Source: Schizophyllum amplum
Lineage: Eukaryota; Basidiomycota; Agaricomycetes; Agaricales; Schizophyllaceae
Length of the DNA stretch: 64,000 bases
Direction of reading: 5' to 3'
Assembly (NCBI GenBank): GCA_007026445.1
Contig: VDMD01000023.1
Location: forward strand, 310,001 to 374,000
Part shown: piece by piece, positions 30,241 through 42,695 of the stretch
Position numbering within the stretch: the stretch's first letter is position 1
Layout of the letters: each line of letters opens with the position of its first letter
Notes under the pieces: generated by a model
What the model was told of the DNA's origin: nothing
What the model saw: only the letters and a program-made list of their open reading frames with translations
Databases searched by the model: none
Position numbers and translations under genes: made by a program

Positions 30241-33200
30241 ATGGGCGACCAATGTCCCTTCGCGGCAACCCCTCCATCGGCGCTTACCCCTTCCCGTCTA
30301 CACATGCCGTCATGGACCCTGTTGGAGGACACAGCCGATCACATCTCTATATCGTCCCAGGATGCAAGTGGAAGCGACGATAGCGATGCAGACGGTGCTG
30401 CCGAGACGGATACCGGCGACTATCAGGAGGTGCGTGTACCCGGTTGTTGTCGATCAAGCGCGTCAAGTATTGATGGATCGACGTTCTCAAGGTATCGTTC
30501 GCTCCATCCGTACACAATAGCCCCGCCAAAATGCACAAAGCACGATATGCAAGGGTATATACTCTATCCGTCCACTATTGAGCTCGCGGCTAACAGGAGA
30601 GAATAGGACATGTCGTCCCCTGAAATGTCTGCAAGTTCCACATTGGTGAACGATGAGTCGAAGAACGCGCCCGAGAAGGTGACTCAATTATAATCATCAT
30701 GACTAGTTCACCACTCATCTTTTTGCAGTCAGCGCATAGTCCTTCGCGTCCCTCGTCAGAGGAAGTGGTCGAAAGAATGGTCGAGCGAACGGACGCAGTG
30801 GTCATTCATTTGCCTCGTTCTCACTCCTCGCCTGCTCATCCTACTCCTCCGGTTCACGAGCTGTTCACACCACCACATTCGAGGCCGTCTTCCCCCCTGT
30901 CCGGCCTCAGCACTCCGTTACGATCTGCTACTGCGCCGCCTCACCACGACCCATCTTCTCCCTTGTCCTCATCGCCTTACAAGCCCATCATCATCCGCCG
31001 TGCAACACGCCCTACACTTCCATCCAAGCGTAAGCTTGTCGCTGGCTCTGTAGAGGGTCGGCCACGGAAACGCGCTCGCATCTGTCTGGATTACGTGGCC
31101 GTCACCCCCTTTCCGGCAGGGCTCTCGCGCGAAGACTATGTGTCTTTCGCGGATGCCACCGCGATGAGGCGTCCACCGTCCGTTACCCCCTCTTACATCG
31201 AGATATCTTCTTCTTCTTCTTCTTCTCCGAGTGCCTACTCTCCATCCCGCCGAACGACGCCTGGGACAGTGCGCGACACACCTACCCCCACCGCCGACAA
31301 CCGCAGTCACTCTGTAATAGATCTGGTTACGGACGATGAAGCCGCGCCTCTCAAGTCACGTCGACGTGGCGCAGCTTCCGCTTCGCAGACTAGGTCTCGC
31401 AGGCCTTCGAACCACAAGACATACGACAGTGTCGCCGATGCCATCAACAACCTCAACAACGATAGCTCGGACGACGAGGAAGTCGGCGTACAGAAAAAGC
31501 GGCGGGCTCATTCCGCGGTGTCGAGAAAGACAAAGCGCATCCGCGACAATGATTGGGAACCCTCCGAAGAATCTCGAGAAAAGGAAGATGTTGGTAGCAC
31601 GTCGCGTCGTGCTGCTTCGAAGCGAAGTAGAAAGGACAACACTCGCGTATCAGCAGATCAACCTAGTCGCCCACGTCTCCCCACGCGGACTCCATCCGTC
31701 GTAAGGGCAGATTCGGTAGAGGTATTGGAGGTCAGACCTCCAGCTTTCACCCAGCGCCAGCTGTCGAAGCGGCCTGCGTATGGGGAGCGCCCCCCATCAA
31801 TGCTCGATGCCATCGCGACAGACACGACGGTCTTGCCATGTGCCACAAATGTACCCAGCTGGCGAAAATCTGTGCTGATGAACACTCGGTTCCTGCCTGT
31901 CAGCATTCTTCACCAGCGCCGACACGCGGAGGCCCTACGCAACCTCCTGGACGAGAAGCCGGACATGGTCAACGTGCTGCCTACTCGATTCTTCAGGGAG
32001 TCGAAGGTTATTGGCGAGCTTGTTGAGGACAACGGCAACCGGGAGAGCAAGCCCTTCGACAGAGACGCGACGGCGCTCGACGAGGGTGTGGTCAGCATAG
32101 AGGAGGAGACAAGCACCATTCCCTACGCAGCACATGGAGGTACTCCGCCTACACAATCTCGCGCAGAATCATCGAAACCCACAGACGTCCCACCAGTCGG
32201 TATAGATGCATATATGCCGCTTGCAGCTCCGCAAGACGATCTTCAGACGCCTCCGCCCGTCCTGTATACTCAGATGCCTACTTGCGTGACTCCCGCGCAG
32301 CTCTTGGATAGCAACTTTCGCCTCACAGTGACCCCACCTAGCGAGCCTTCTTCCAAGCCCTTTGAGCAGGCCGCCCAGCCCAGTCGTCGTACGGCTTCCC
32401 CGAATCCTAGCCCCGGTTCTGCCGAGTTTGAGCCTGTCGACCCACGGGACATATTCATGACGGACTTCCTTTCTGTCACGGACGACCATATCTCGCTCTC
32501 TGGGCCGCACGGACGCTCAACGCGCGCGCCTTCTCCTGCAGACTATCTCCCTGGCTCGTCATTCAGGGGGCTCAATATCCCGTTCGGCGACACGGACGAG
32601 CCGCCGTCCTTCGCGCTTTCTGACGACGAGATGCATGCGACTGTGGACAGCTGGATGCATGCTGCGGATATCGGTGCCGAATTCTCCGTGCACGACCTGC
32701 AGCATGGCTTTCCGCCGTCTTTGCTAGCACCGAGCGGCAGCGCGTCCCAGAGCGGTGTAGTGGACACTGCTGCGGAGGTCACTGTTGCGCCGTTCGCGCC
32801 GTTCTGCGCACCGCGGTCACAGTCCTCCGCATATTCGTATGTCTCTGGACGTTCGTCTCGCCCCAGCTCCGCGCCGTCCTCTCGTCCTGGCTCCCCGCGT
32901 GAAAAATCGGTGTCTGTACCGCTCGCTGGTCCTTCTTGCCCCTCCCAAGTTGTCAAGACCGTCGATGCGAGCACTCGGCCACGGCACGCGGCCATGTACC
33001 CACCCCCTCACATGGCAGGGCCGGATGCGCCGGTGAACTTCATGACCTTCCAGTATCCACGCAGGAGGGGCGGCGCCGAGGGAAGTTCATGTCACCAATG
33101 TCGTATCAAAACCTCCAAGCAAAAACAGGCGATGGTATGTGCATGCGGCAAGTCTTATTGTAGTCGGTGCATTATCCTCCGGTATGTACCTTTCATATCA

Positions 33201-34041
33201 GTATCCTTATGGTTCACTCATCTCCGTGTACAGGTATCACAATGTCATCGAGTTCGACCCATCGGCGAAGTTCACTTGCCCATCTTGCGAGAATTACTGC
33301 TCGTGTGATAATTGCTGCAACGATCGGGGCGACGAGTTCATCCCACTGAGGAAGTTCATGTTGAGGCGTCCGCCAGACGCCAATGCCGCGCGTCCTTCCT
33401 CGCCGAAGGGTGCCCCGGAAGTGGACGCCACCATCGACATGAATCACATGGACAGCCCGTCTCCATCCCCTCGACCGCTGCGACCCACGCGACGGCCCTA
33501 CGTGGTGAACAGCCGGGATGGCCCTGTGCGGTTCTGGGGAACAATATTCGACCTGAAGGGCGGCCTCGTGGGCAACGCGTATGCGCCCTCTCCGGAAAAC
33601 CCTGATGTCGTGGTGGTCTCGAGGCCGGATGAGTCCCGCGCTGCGCATGCAGGAGGCGCTGCGCGCAGGCGGACTTTCATTGGCGCCGTGCAAAAGTCGT
33701 GGGGGAAAATCGACAAGAGGAAGATAACGTTCGTGGACGGCGGCGGGCGTGCTGGGAAACGCGACAAGGGGATCTCGGCGGGCGCGCGCCAGTACATTGG
33801 GAACCGAGCGAACCTGTTCCGGCCCCTAGTACCTCCAGACGAGGATGAAGAGGACAACGACGAATCGCCGATTACGTCGATCCAATGGACGCGGGATCGC
33901 AGTCTGTCCCCGCCTGCGTGGGACAGCGAGGACATCGGGATCCGGGATGACCATGTCGTGACCGCAAATGCACTCCAGAACCTGCTTAATTTCGAATTGA
34001 GCGGTGGGCACCTAGAACCTTATCCTACCACCCCAGCCTAG
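30241..34041 (+). CDS. zf-4CXXC_R1 (CDCA7-type) zinc-finger nuclear protein
   Basis: A 1,173-aa product from exons 30241-30429, 30607-30678, 30729-33181 and 33234-34041 (sum divisible by three). About 800 residues are disordered, Ser/Pro-rich, with basic nuclear-signal-like stretches (RPRKRARICLD; QKKRRAHS; SRKTKRIR) and a (TTC)n serine run at 31206-31226. The zinc domain near residues 870-940 carries CHQCRIKTSKQKQ, CACGKSYCSRC, CPSCENYCSCDNC. This is the zf-4CXXC_R1 pattern seen in vertebrate CDCA7, which helps HELLS-dependent DNA methylation. Fungal members have diverged finger sequences, and the role here (chromatin or methyl-DNA related) is inferred. An intron falls in the middle of the finger, at IILR-YHNV. 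The start could lie in an unseen upstream exon. Confidence 0.78.
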
Positions 34042-34374
34042 CTGTATTTCTAGCGTAGACATAGCTATTTTCTTGGTGTATATAGCGTTGCCTGGCTGCG
34101 ACGGCAGCGAATGGTCCAAGTTCAAGTTCAAGTCAGGACGCACGGACCGAGCTTAGACCGCATTAGGTAATCCGGTTGAGCATCCACTTGGATTCTGGGA
34201 AGTCTGTCTCCGGGCGAGCGTGGCGGGTGCGCCGTTGTCTCCAGTCGGCGCCGAGATCCTCGCAAAATCCGCGTGTTCTCCTGCGTCCCCGACCTCTTTT
34301 CCTCCCGCCATCGTCGCGCACGACGACGACGACGCCGTCCGCCAGCCACGTCCGCCTCTCCATCTCCCGCCACG
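34042..34374. other. Intergenic: zf-4CXXC 3' region and MAPKKK leader
   Basis: 333 bases with the CAAGTT triplet repeat and a (GAC)n run at about 34321-34334 in the MAPKKK leader. No gene. Confidence 0.5.
34117..34134 (+). repeat. Triple CAAGTT hexamer
   Basis: CAAGTT-CAAGTT-CAAGTC is a short tandem repeat between the zinc-finger gene stop and the MAPKKK start. It could be a promoter site or a UTR element. Confidence 0.4.
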
Positions 34375-37300
34375 ATGGCAGACGACGTGCGCTCCAAGGC
34401 CCGCAGAATCCTCTACGTCGCCAACCGCGGGTCCGACTCCGAGAGCGACGATGATCACCAGTATGGCCGCCGCCTGCCCAGTACCAGCCATTTTCAGGCC
34501 CCGTACTCGTACCATCCCCCGCCGCTCCCGTCCCAGCCCAGCACCCCGAACCCAAAGCCCCTTCCGCAGATCACCACCGCGATGATTGGCCCGCCCCCCT
34601 GCACTCCGTATCAGGCCTCTCATCATTCTCTTTCCTCGCCCTCCAGCACCAGCTCGCACGCCGCTGGTGATGAATCGACGCCGCCACCCAGCACCCCCGG
34701 TGTTCTGCAGGCGCCCATTGATCTCAAGGGCGAGGATCAGTCAAGCCAGGACCCTGTCGTCGTGTTCAATGATCGGTCGGAGCGTAGCGATGCGCATCCG
34801 ACAAATTTCTTCAGGCCGCCGTACAATGCGTACCCCAGTAGCACCACACGGGTTCAAACGCAGAGCCCATCCCAGCAGCGAAGCGGCACGGTAGGCACGG
34901 CAAGGGCGTCCCTGTCGCGCGATACTTATATGTCGCAGTCTCCAACAACGCCCGACTCCTTCTCGTCGGGTACGAGCTACGCGTCAGCGAGCACAACCGT
35001 GTCGAATAAGGTCTCCATTCTGGTCACTTCGGATTCAGAACGCTACGTGACGGTGGATATTAGCGGGGCCAAGGACATATCGTATATCAAGGAGTGTATG
35101 TTCACTAAGGTGCGTGCTCAGGCCCTGCTTGCAGACTCAGGACTGATGCGTGTAAAGCTGAACATCTACGACGAAAACGAGCAGCAGAATTATGCCATCT
35201 ATCGCACGGAGATTGGTGCATATGCCATAGGCGATGCTCTCTCCGACGATCAGTTGTATGACTTGTGCCGAAGAGAAGGCGATTCGAAAGGCGGTCTCAA
35301 GTTTCTCGTCTGCATGGCATGTGCGCCAGTACACGAAACTCCGAGACCCTTCGCCGTATCGCAACCCATGGCCACTATACCTCCTCCCGTGCTTCCTCAC
35401 CTGAACACATCCAGCACCTACCAGACGTCACATCCCCAGTCGCGCCGGTCGCGGTCGCAGCACGGCAGTGCCTCCTCGGCGAGCGAACATCAAACTCCAG
35501 AAGTTGCCACAGGTTATGAAGCGGACGTTGATAACAACGACTCCGCTCACGACCGTCGTCCTATACGCCCGCTGCCGACACTCTCATCATCGCTTCCTGC
35601 CGCGAGCATCCTCTCACCTCCCGTTATGAACGGGCAGCGATATGGCAACCGACCGACGTCTCCTTTACCCTCACGGCCAGCATCTCCGCCGTACACTTCT
35701 GCTGAGACGCCACATATGTCACCGTCGACCACAATCGATCGATATGGGAAGGAGGTGCCTATACCACCCCCGCCGCCGCCGTTGTCGCCCAAACGGACTA
35801 CATTTGAAGTCCTAGACGAGGATAACAGTACTACCCCGCCCGCAACGCGGATCCCTCACGTCCGCTCTGCGTCGGACGCAGCTGCGCAACTGGATCAGGT
35901 GCTGAAGTCGCCCTCGCCGTCACCACACAATGGAGATGATGAGAGTCGGCATTCGCGCCTTCGCTCTCCACAGGCTGGGCGGTCACGGCACGACTGGAAG
36001 GAGAACAGTCCCATGAGGCGAATAAAGCGGCACCTGCATGACAAGGAAGATCCCGCGCTCAATAGGTCGGAGTCCTGGGTCCTCGTGGAGGCCTCGCAGT
36101 TCTCAGACCCTGCTTCTCCCAAGCAGTCTCCTTCGTCGAGCCGCACGAATCGCCACTTGCTATCCCCACAGCGGTACAAGCCGACATATGCGACCAGGCA
36201 ACTGGTCGTGCCCCCAGCTCCGCGCGGTGCTGCGCCTGCTCCGCCACCGTCAGGTGATGGGCGCGCGCCTCCCGCGCGGCAACATGTACCAGCCATATGG
36301 CCTGTTACGTGGAAGGGCGAGGAGAAGGGTGGACAGAAGCCGTTGCCAGCGTCACAGCCGCAATGGAGCAGGTTGACGAAGACGGCGAAGAGCATGGACA
36401 ACCTGAGGGGCAGTTTCAATCACCCTGCGACGTTGCAGCCTGGTGCGCGGCGCAACAATGGCCAGCTGCCCGTGAGCCGGCCAGCGAATACGTCGGGGCG
36501 CGATCTCGCGTTCACTTCGTCCTCGAGTTACAGCAACTCGAATGGATCAAGACCGTCTATACGTGCTCTGCCCAGCCAGGGGCGGCCGTTCCAGAGCTCG
36601 CCTGGCTACGAGCCTTCTGCAAGCCGCCTCCCCGTCCAGTCTGGAGGGCTGTCATCGCCGCCAGAACCCTTCCCGCGGCCCTCTTCCGCGACTGGCGATC
36701 GTGTTATCTCACCGACCAACCGCATCGCCAGCCAGTCCTCCACCTATATGCGCTCCGAGTCTTCTGATTCGACTCGTTCTCCGCGTGCCATGTCACCTAT
36801 CCGCCAACTGCCCCTTCCTGGCAGCAGCAATGGTCGGCTATACCAACCGATCGACGCGCTCATCGCGGCGCCGCATACGCCGCTACAGAGCCCGCCTCTG
36901 AGCCCGGCCAGCCCTCGTCATGAATCAGGCGACGAATCCGCGGCAACACTCATGCCGGCATGTCTTCTGGACATGGTGGACCGCGCCGGGGAGAGTACGG
37001 CACTCCCTCCTTCGTCCCACAACTCGACGGCGACCATGCAGTCGATGACAGACACGTCGGCTACTCTAATCAGCGAGGGGTATTCGGACGACGGTGCGTC
37101 GGAGTCGGGTACCTGCATGTCGATGTGGCAGAAGCCCCCGTCCAGCACGCGTCCGAAGTCGGTCTCGCGCGGCCCGCCACTCAAGGTGCAGATTGAGTCT
37201 GGCGGGGAAGTGCAAGCTTTGGAGATCCCGAGTGGTCGGTCAGCGTCGCCGATGTCCGAGCTCAGTGATCTGACACCGCCGTCGCCATTATACCCTCACT

Positions 37301-38769
37301 CGCAAGATCTTGAGCGGCGGCATGCGCGGGGCAGCACGTTCACGGACATGCGGAAGGAGACGTGGGCGCCGCGTCCACCGCCCGAGATGATCAACGAGCG
37401 GCTCGAGGAGTTCTTCCCCGAGCACGACCTGGATAAGCCGGTCATTGAGGCCGTGTCGGGCGGCTCTTCACCGACGGGCGAGGTGACAGCGGCGGTCATT
37501 CCGCCGGTGGCGCCGGCGCCGCCCATATCCGACCACAGGACACGCATGAAGAACAAGAAGTCGATCCGCAAAGTCGTTGAGGAGGGGAATAGGCGGGTGT
37601 CTGACGCGATTCAGAGGAAGCGGAGCACGAAGTTGTGGGGGAGCAGGTTGGAGGAAGTGCCATCAAGTCAGGGCAGGATAAGCTTGCAGCCGCCGTTGCC
37701 GGAGTCGCCTTCGGGATCAGGTAACTTAACATGAGTTTGTGCGTCTGGTTGTTTGTTGATCATGTCATACAGCGACGTTCAAGTGGGTTCGCGGCGAGCT
37801 CATCGGCCGCGGTACGTATGGACGTGTCTATCTTGCGCTGAACGCGACGACGGGCGAGATGATTGCGGTCAAGCAAGTCGAGATTCCGCAGACGGCGAGC
37901 GATAAGAACGACTCGCGCCAGGTCACGGTGGTACAGGCGCTCAAGTCGGAGAGCGAGACATTAAAGGACCTGGATCATCCGCATATCGTGCAGTATCTTG
38001 GCTTCGAGGAGACGCCCACGAACCTGAGCATGTAAGTAATATATTGGACGTTTTTACCGATCTTCTGACCGCCTTCAGCTTCCTCGAATACGTCCCCGGT
38101 GGCTCGGTCGGCAGCTGTTTGCTCAAGCATGGCAAATTCGACGAGGATGTCACCAAGTCGTTCACCAGCCAGATTCTCAGCGGTCTAGAGTATCTCCATT
38201 CAAGAGGTATCCTCCACCGCGATTTGAAGGCCGACAACATTTTGGTGGAGACGTCTGGCGTCTGCAAGATATCCGACTTTGGGATATCGAAACGGACGGA
38301 TAACGACAACGCTGCAATGACTGCCATGCAGGGCACTGTGTTCTGGATGGCGCCGGAGGTCATCAACACGCAGAAGAAGGGGTACAACTTCAAGATCGAT
38401 ATCTGGAGTGTGGGCTGCGTGGTCTTGGAGATGTGGGCTGGGTCGCGGCCGTGGATGGGCGACGAGGCTGTCGCGGTAATGTTTAAGGTGCGTTCGTTGC
38501 TCCATAAGTGAGGCAAACATATCGACCTCTGCGCGTAGCTATACCAAAGCAAGCTGCCGCCGCCCGTCCCGGACGACGTGCACCTCTCCGAGCTTGCTGA
38601 CGACTTCAGACGATTGTGTTTCGCAATGTAAGTTGTCCTTGTCTCTCGTGTTGCTGTTAGCTCACGCGCTGTTCTCAGAAATCCTGACGACCGCCCACCT
38701 GCGGCGGAATTACGAAAGCACCCGTACTTGACGCTGCCCCCTGGCTGGGTTTTCAATGGCTTCAAGTAG
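34375..38769 (+). CDS. BCK1: Bck1-like MAPKKK (STE11-family kinase, cell wall integrity type)
   Basis: A 1,397-aa product from exons 34375-37720, 37773-38031, 38079-38487, 38539-38627 and 38679-38769. The long N terminus is Ser/Pro-rich with many SP/TP sites. Inside it, at about residues 215-325, lies a folded ubiquitin-like/RA-type segment (KVSILVTSDSERYVTVDISG; KLNIYDENEQQNYAIYRTEI). The C-terminal kinase has GELIGRGTYGRVYLA (Gly loop), AVKQVE (Lys), ILHRDLKADNILV (catalytic Asp), DFGISKR, GTVFWMAPEVI and DIWSVGCVVLEMWAG. The kinase most resembles Bck1/Mkh1, which relays protein kinase C signals to the Slt2-type MAPK on wall stress. Assignment to Bck1 rather than another MAPKKK rests on architecture and remembered motifs. 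Confidence 0.85.
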
Positions 38770-39101
38770 TTGGACGCAGATTAAATTTTCGGACGCTACT
38801 TACCATCTCATCATTATCTTCACTTCATGACATTGTTACATACCCTGCTTGCTGGTATGCAGACTTTACCCTCACTGCCTCACTTTTTGCATCTACTGCT
38901 CTTCTTCTGTCCCCTTGCATTTGTGCAGTAGCCACATTTACATCTGTAGCCATCCGATGCATCTCTCCGACCTGGTTTCACGACGTGAACAACAATGGGA
39001 CTTGCGTGACGTCATGAAAATGGCAGTGTAAGAATAGCGACGACGGCAGGACATTTTAAGTAGTCGCCCGTTGCGGTCCACTCTTGCTCACCGCCGTCGC
39101 T
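38770..39101. other. Intergenic: MAPKKK 3' region and IQ gene promoter
   Basis: About 330 bases with no gene, repeat or clear box that I can support. Confidence 0.5.
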
Positions 39102-41614
39102 ATGCGTTCGCCTCCCGAAGAAAGCCAGCCAGATTCACTGGCCTCCGACGAAGATGAGCGGCGGAATGAAGCAGCTCTCAAGATCCAGCGGCGGTGGCGC
39201 GCGAGCCAGCGCAATAAGCTTGCGTCCGAGATACTGAACCCCGACGCGCGCTGGCATCAAGCTGCAGTTCATGCTAAATTGAAGGTATGAAGGACGTTCC
39301 GTGCTGCTTCCGAGTGCTATATGATGCCTGCAGCTCGGAAGGATGGCAGCTGACAAGGGACATAATGATCCCAAGGTAACGTGCAAAATGGTACGTATCA
39401 GCGCCCCGTTTGGGTTCACACCGTCCCCACAGGAGCGCTGGCAGCGTGCAGCATTCTTTGCCTCTCGACTAGCGGGGGATAGGGACGAGGTCATAGGAGT
39501 TCGCGAAGGCCAATCTCAGGATCCCGAATTGAAGCATCTCGAGGTTCGCTGTGTCCCACGGCGTAAGCTTGCTTTGGACGCTTACCCGACCACTTTAGAC
39601 CCAACACTGGCTCGAGCTTGTTGACTCGAAGCACCGCTATGGTTCAAACCGTTGAGTGACATCTATAAAAGACGCGCCTCTCGTCTGACTTGATTTTCTC
39701 CAGTAAAGGCTGGTAATGCTCTTATCGTTTCGTCGAGATGCTGATCCATCCTGGTTCAGTACTACCACGCGAAGTGGAAGGAGTCGGTGAGATTTTACGT
39801 CCACTCTTACCTCGAAACGATGTTCATGCTGCGTCGCAGGATACCAAGGACAACTTCTTCAAATGGTGAGTGAGCGGAGTCATAGACAGGAGGGAGGATT
39901 TGATGCATGGCTTCAGGCTTGACAAAGGGGACGGTCAGAAGCTCTCTTTGGAAGAATGCCCTCGCGATCAGCTGGAGAAGGAGGTGCGATTCCCCGCATG
40001 TTGAGCGGGGTACATATTGCTAACTCATTCGCAGCGGATCACGTAGGTTGTCCTTTGTTTGCCAGAAAAAAAAAGCATATGGTAATGCTGCATAGGTATC
40101 TATCCGCAGAGCAACGTACGTGACCTCTTACCGTGCCATACTCGTAACTCAGTATCCTTTAGGCATGAACTACCTCGTCAAAATTGACACAGAAGGCAAG
40201 CTCAGATGGGCTCGTAGTGAGACGCTCGTGGACACTACAGCGGAGACTTGGAAAGACGCAGGCGGTGGCGCAGGCATCGTGCCACTGGATGTTCCAGAGC
40301 GACCTGAACTGAATGGGGGTCACGGCAGCTTCTCCTCGTCCATCTCTTCGTCTTCGGCATCTTCTGACGAGGCTGTGACTCACTACATCGGGGATGTTAA
40401 AGGAAGCAATCGATTCACGCGAGCCATTAGGCGCAAGTTCACGCCAAGGTGAGCGATGCGCTTTGCGTTATGTGCTTCTACTCACAGTGCACAGTGGCTG
40501 GGTTCAGAAGCTGTTGCGAAAGACCGGTGCGTACCCTACGAGGCAAAATCTTGATGGTCGCTCATTCCTCGCTAGTTGCCCGCAATACCTGGGTATACGT
40601 CGCAGACGCTCAATGCAAGTCTTCGAGTTGTTTTCGCTAATCATTTATTAACGGCTTGTTCATAGGCAACATATTCATTGGGATCAAGAGTAGGCGCTTT
40701 GCTATCTCCCAACTGCCGCCAGACGCTGAGTATCGCCATCACAGCTACTGGGACGTTCCAACATAGCTCCCTCGTAGGCGGAGGCCCCGTGATGTCGGCA
40801 GGTCTAATAACTGTGCAAGACGGTCTCATAAAGACCCTTTCGCCTCTGAGTGGGCACTATCGGTATGTCTCTCTTCTGTACGCATTACTTCTCTGCTCAA
40901 TGGCAACACAGCACGAAAGTCGATGTGCGCAAATCTACTCTTCGGCGAGGCTGCACATAACTCCCGTTCAGAGCTTCCACCATTTCCTTCGTGAGCTGGA
41001 GAAGCGGGGCATCGATATGCATAAGGTGAAGGTTACCAAGGCGGAAGCCGCTCTGTGGGGGTACGTGTCTCGACGAGCCGTCATAATACCTATACTGACC
41101 AGTGTCCAGCATCGAACACCTTGCCAAGGTACAGAAGAAAGAGAAGGACATAAGCAAGAAGGGCAAGGAGCATGTCAAGGGAGCCGCCTCAAAGGCCATG
41201 AAGGCCGTCACCAAGGATAACGGCGACAAAGCGTGGAAAAAGGAGATTTTGGAAGGCCGCAAGGAGGCACCCGACGAGACCGCTCAGGACTCCGACGTCG
41301 CAAAGGAGAAACCCCATGCCGAGGACCCGCCGAAGAAGGAAGAGGCTGCCGCGGAGGCACTGGGCCAAGATGGCGCAGCGAAGACGCCTACTACAGCTAG
41401 ACCGCCTGCGATTCCAATGCGCGAGTCATTCACAACGGATGACCCAATCGACAGGAAGGAAGACGATGTGAAGGTCCCTGACGCCCATCCACAGCAAGCT
41501 GAGATGGATGCGCGATCTCCAGAAGAAGCGAAGCCGACTGAGGACGGAAAGCAGATCGGGCATGCGCCGGAGCAGGTCAACCCTGAAGAGGCGCAAGATG
41601 CTGAACACGAGTAG
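39102..41614 (+). CDS. IQ-motif (calmodulin-binding) fungal protein of unknown function
   Basis: A protein of roughly 600 aa in about a dozen short exons. One IQ motif lies near residue 25 (ALKIQRRWRASQRNKLASE) and should bind calmodulin. A conserved fungal core follows: RWQRAAFFASRL, TQHWLELVDSKHRYG, DNFFKWLDKGDG, LSAEQRMNYLVKIDTEGKL, WARSETLVDTTAETWKDAG and HSSLVGGGPVMSAGLITVQD. The core ends with a Lys-rich helix (HLAKVQKKEKDISKKGKE) and a disordered acidic tail rich in Glu, Lys and Pro. This architecture is common across filamentous fungi; no activity is known to me. Exon borders between about 39600 and 40140 and between 40450 and 40680 are approximate. A run of nine or more A residues near 40063-40073 lies in an intron. 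Confidence 0.75.
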
Positions 41615-41739
41615 GGAGTTTTTGCGACGCCTGCGAACATGGGGGTGTACACCGAATTTATATCTGCGCATCTGCACATTACTTATGGACTTCATCTTAC
41701 TGACACCTACTATACACCGTGCGTCTTGCGAGGAAGCTG

Positions 41740-42543
41740 TCAAGCGCGAGTCCATTTGCTATCCAGTTCGGAGATACCCACGGGTTGGGCGGACTGCAAG
41801 GGCAGCGTGAGCGCGCGAGCTACCGTACAGAATGAGCCAACAGACCTTCTCATCGTAATCTGTCCAGTCTCCGTCGCTCAAGTCCACGTCCGAAAAGACA
41901 GTGCCGGAGTCGGCACCTTTGCATTTCCAGGTTCCCTAAACCAGAAACGTTGTTAGATGTTATTAATTGATAGAACGTACTCACCCTGGTCATGTCGAAG
42001 CCAACGAACTCTAGTCCGCGGCACTCGATGATCAAGAGAGGACCGAATTGGCCGTTCTCTGCTTTGTATGGGCGCAAGCCATAGGTGGTATCGAATTTGG
42101 CCGTACTCTCCCGCTTGCCTGTTGGCGACCAGGTCAAAGATTGTTCCGAAGAGCGCTGATGGCAGCTTACACATCCCACATCGCCACACGAAGTGAGCGG
42201 TGGCATTCTTTCCCCCGGAAACCTCATGCTCTTCCTGCGATGTCCATCAGGCTTAAGAAAAGGCGCATGTAAAACGGAGGACGCAGACCTGCATATTCAT
42301 GCCCACATACTTGGGATGCGTCTCATGACAGCTATTGCACTGTACCTGTAGACCGCCAATCGACATACAATCCTTTTATGGCGCACGGCATTCTGACCTG
42401 AAAGAAGAACTCAAAGTCGTCTGTGGCGGGAACAAGATCGGTGACATTCTCAAGCTCGGCTTTGACGGAAAGTAACAGTTTCTATTCCATGAACGCAATG
42501 AGCAATGGCTACACGTCAGGATGTCGCGTGTACTCACTACCAT
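41740..42543 (-). CDS. CXXC zinc-binding protein (CZIB / DUF866, C1orf123-like)
   Basis: About 170 aa. The first coding exon is only 6 nt (ATGGTA, 42538-42543), then an intron, then KLLLSVKAELENVTDLVPAT, typical of the family start. The zinc site is two CXXC pairs, QCNSCHETHP and RCGMCKRES; the second pair is created by splicing across a GTAAGC intron. Further on are AKFDTTYGLRPY, LLIIECRGLEFVGFD and SDGDWTDYDEK, then after a last intron SAQPVGISELDSKW to a stop at 41740. The human homologue is a small zinc-binding beta-barrel protein of unclear function, linked to copper-chaperone binding. The unspliced last exon would give a different tail. Confidence 0.87.
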
Positions 42544-42695
42544 GGTGGCGAGAACAAAGAAGGGTGTTTGTTTGTACGTGTGTACGTGTCATGACGCGCC
42601 TTGACGCGCTCCTTCAGACCGAAGCCAGCGTGTCGCAAGAAATGGAGAGGTGGACAGTGTAATGAATACGACTATTAGTCCTATATATTTTACGA

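Noticed and set aside
30729..33181. Calling the MAPKKK and zinc-finger genes one fused gene
   Set aside because: A clear stop at 34039-34041 and a good start at 34375 with a 333-bp spacer separate them.
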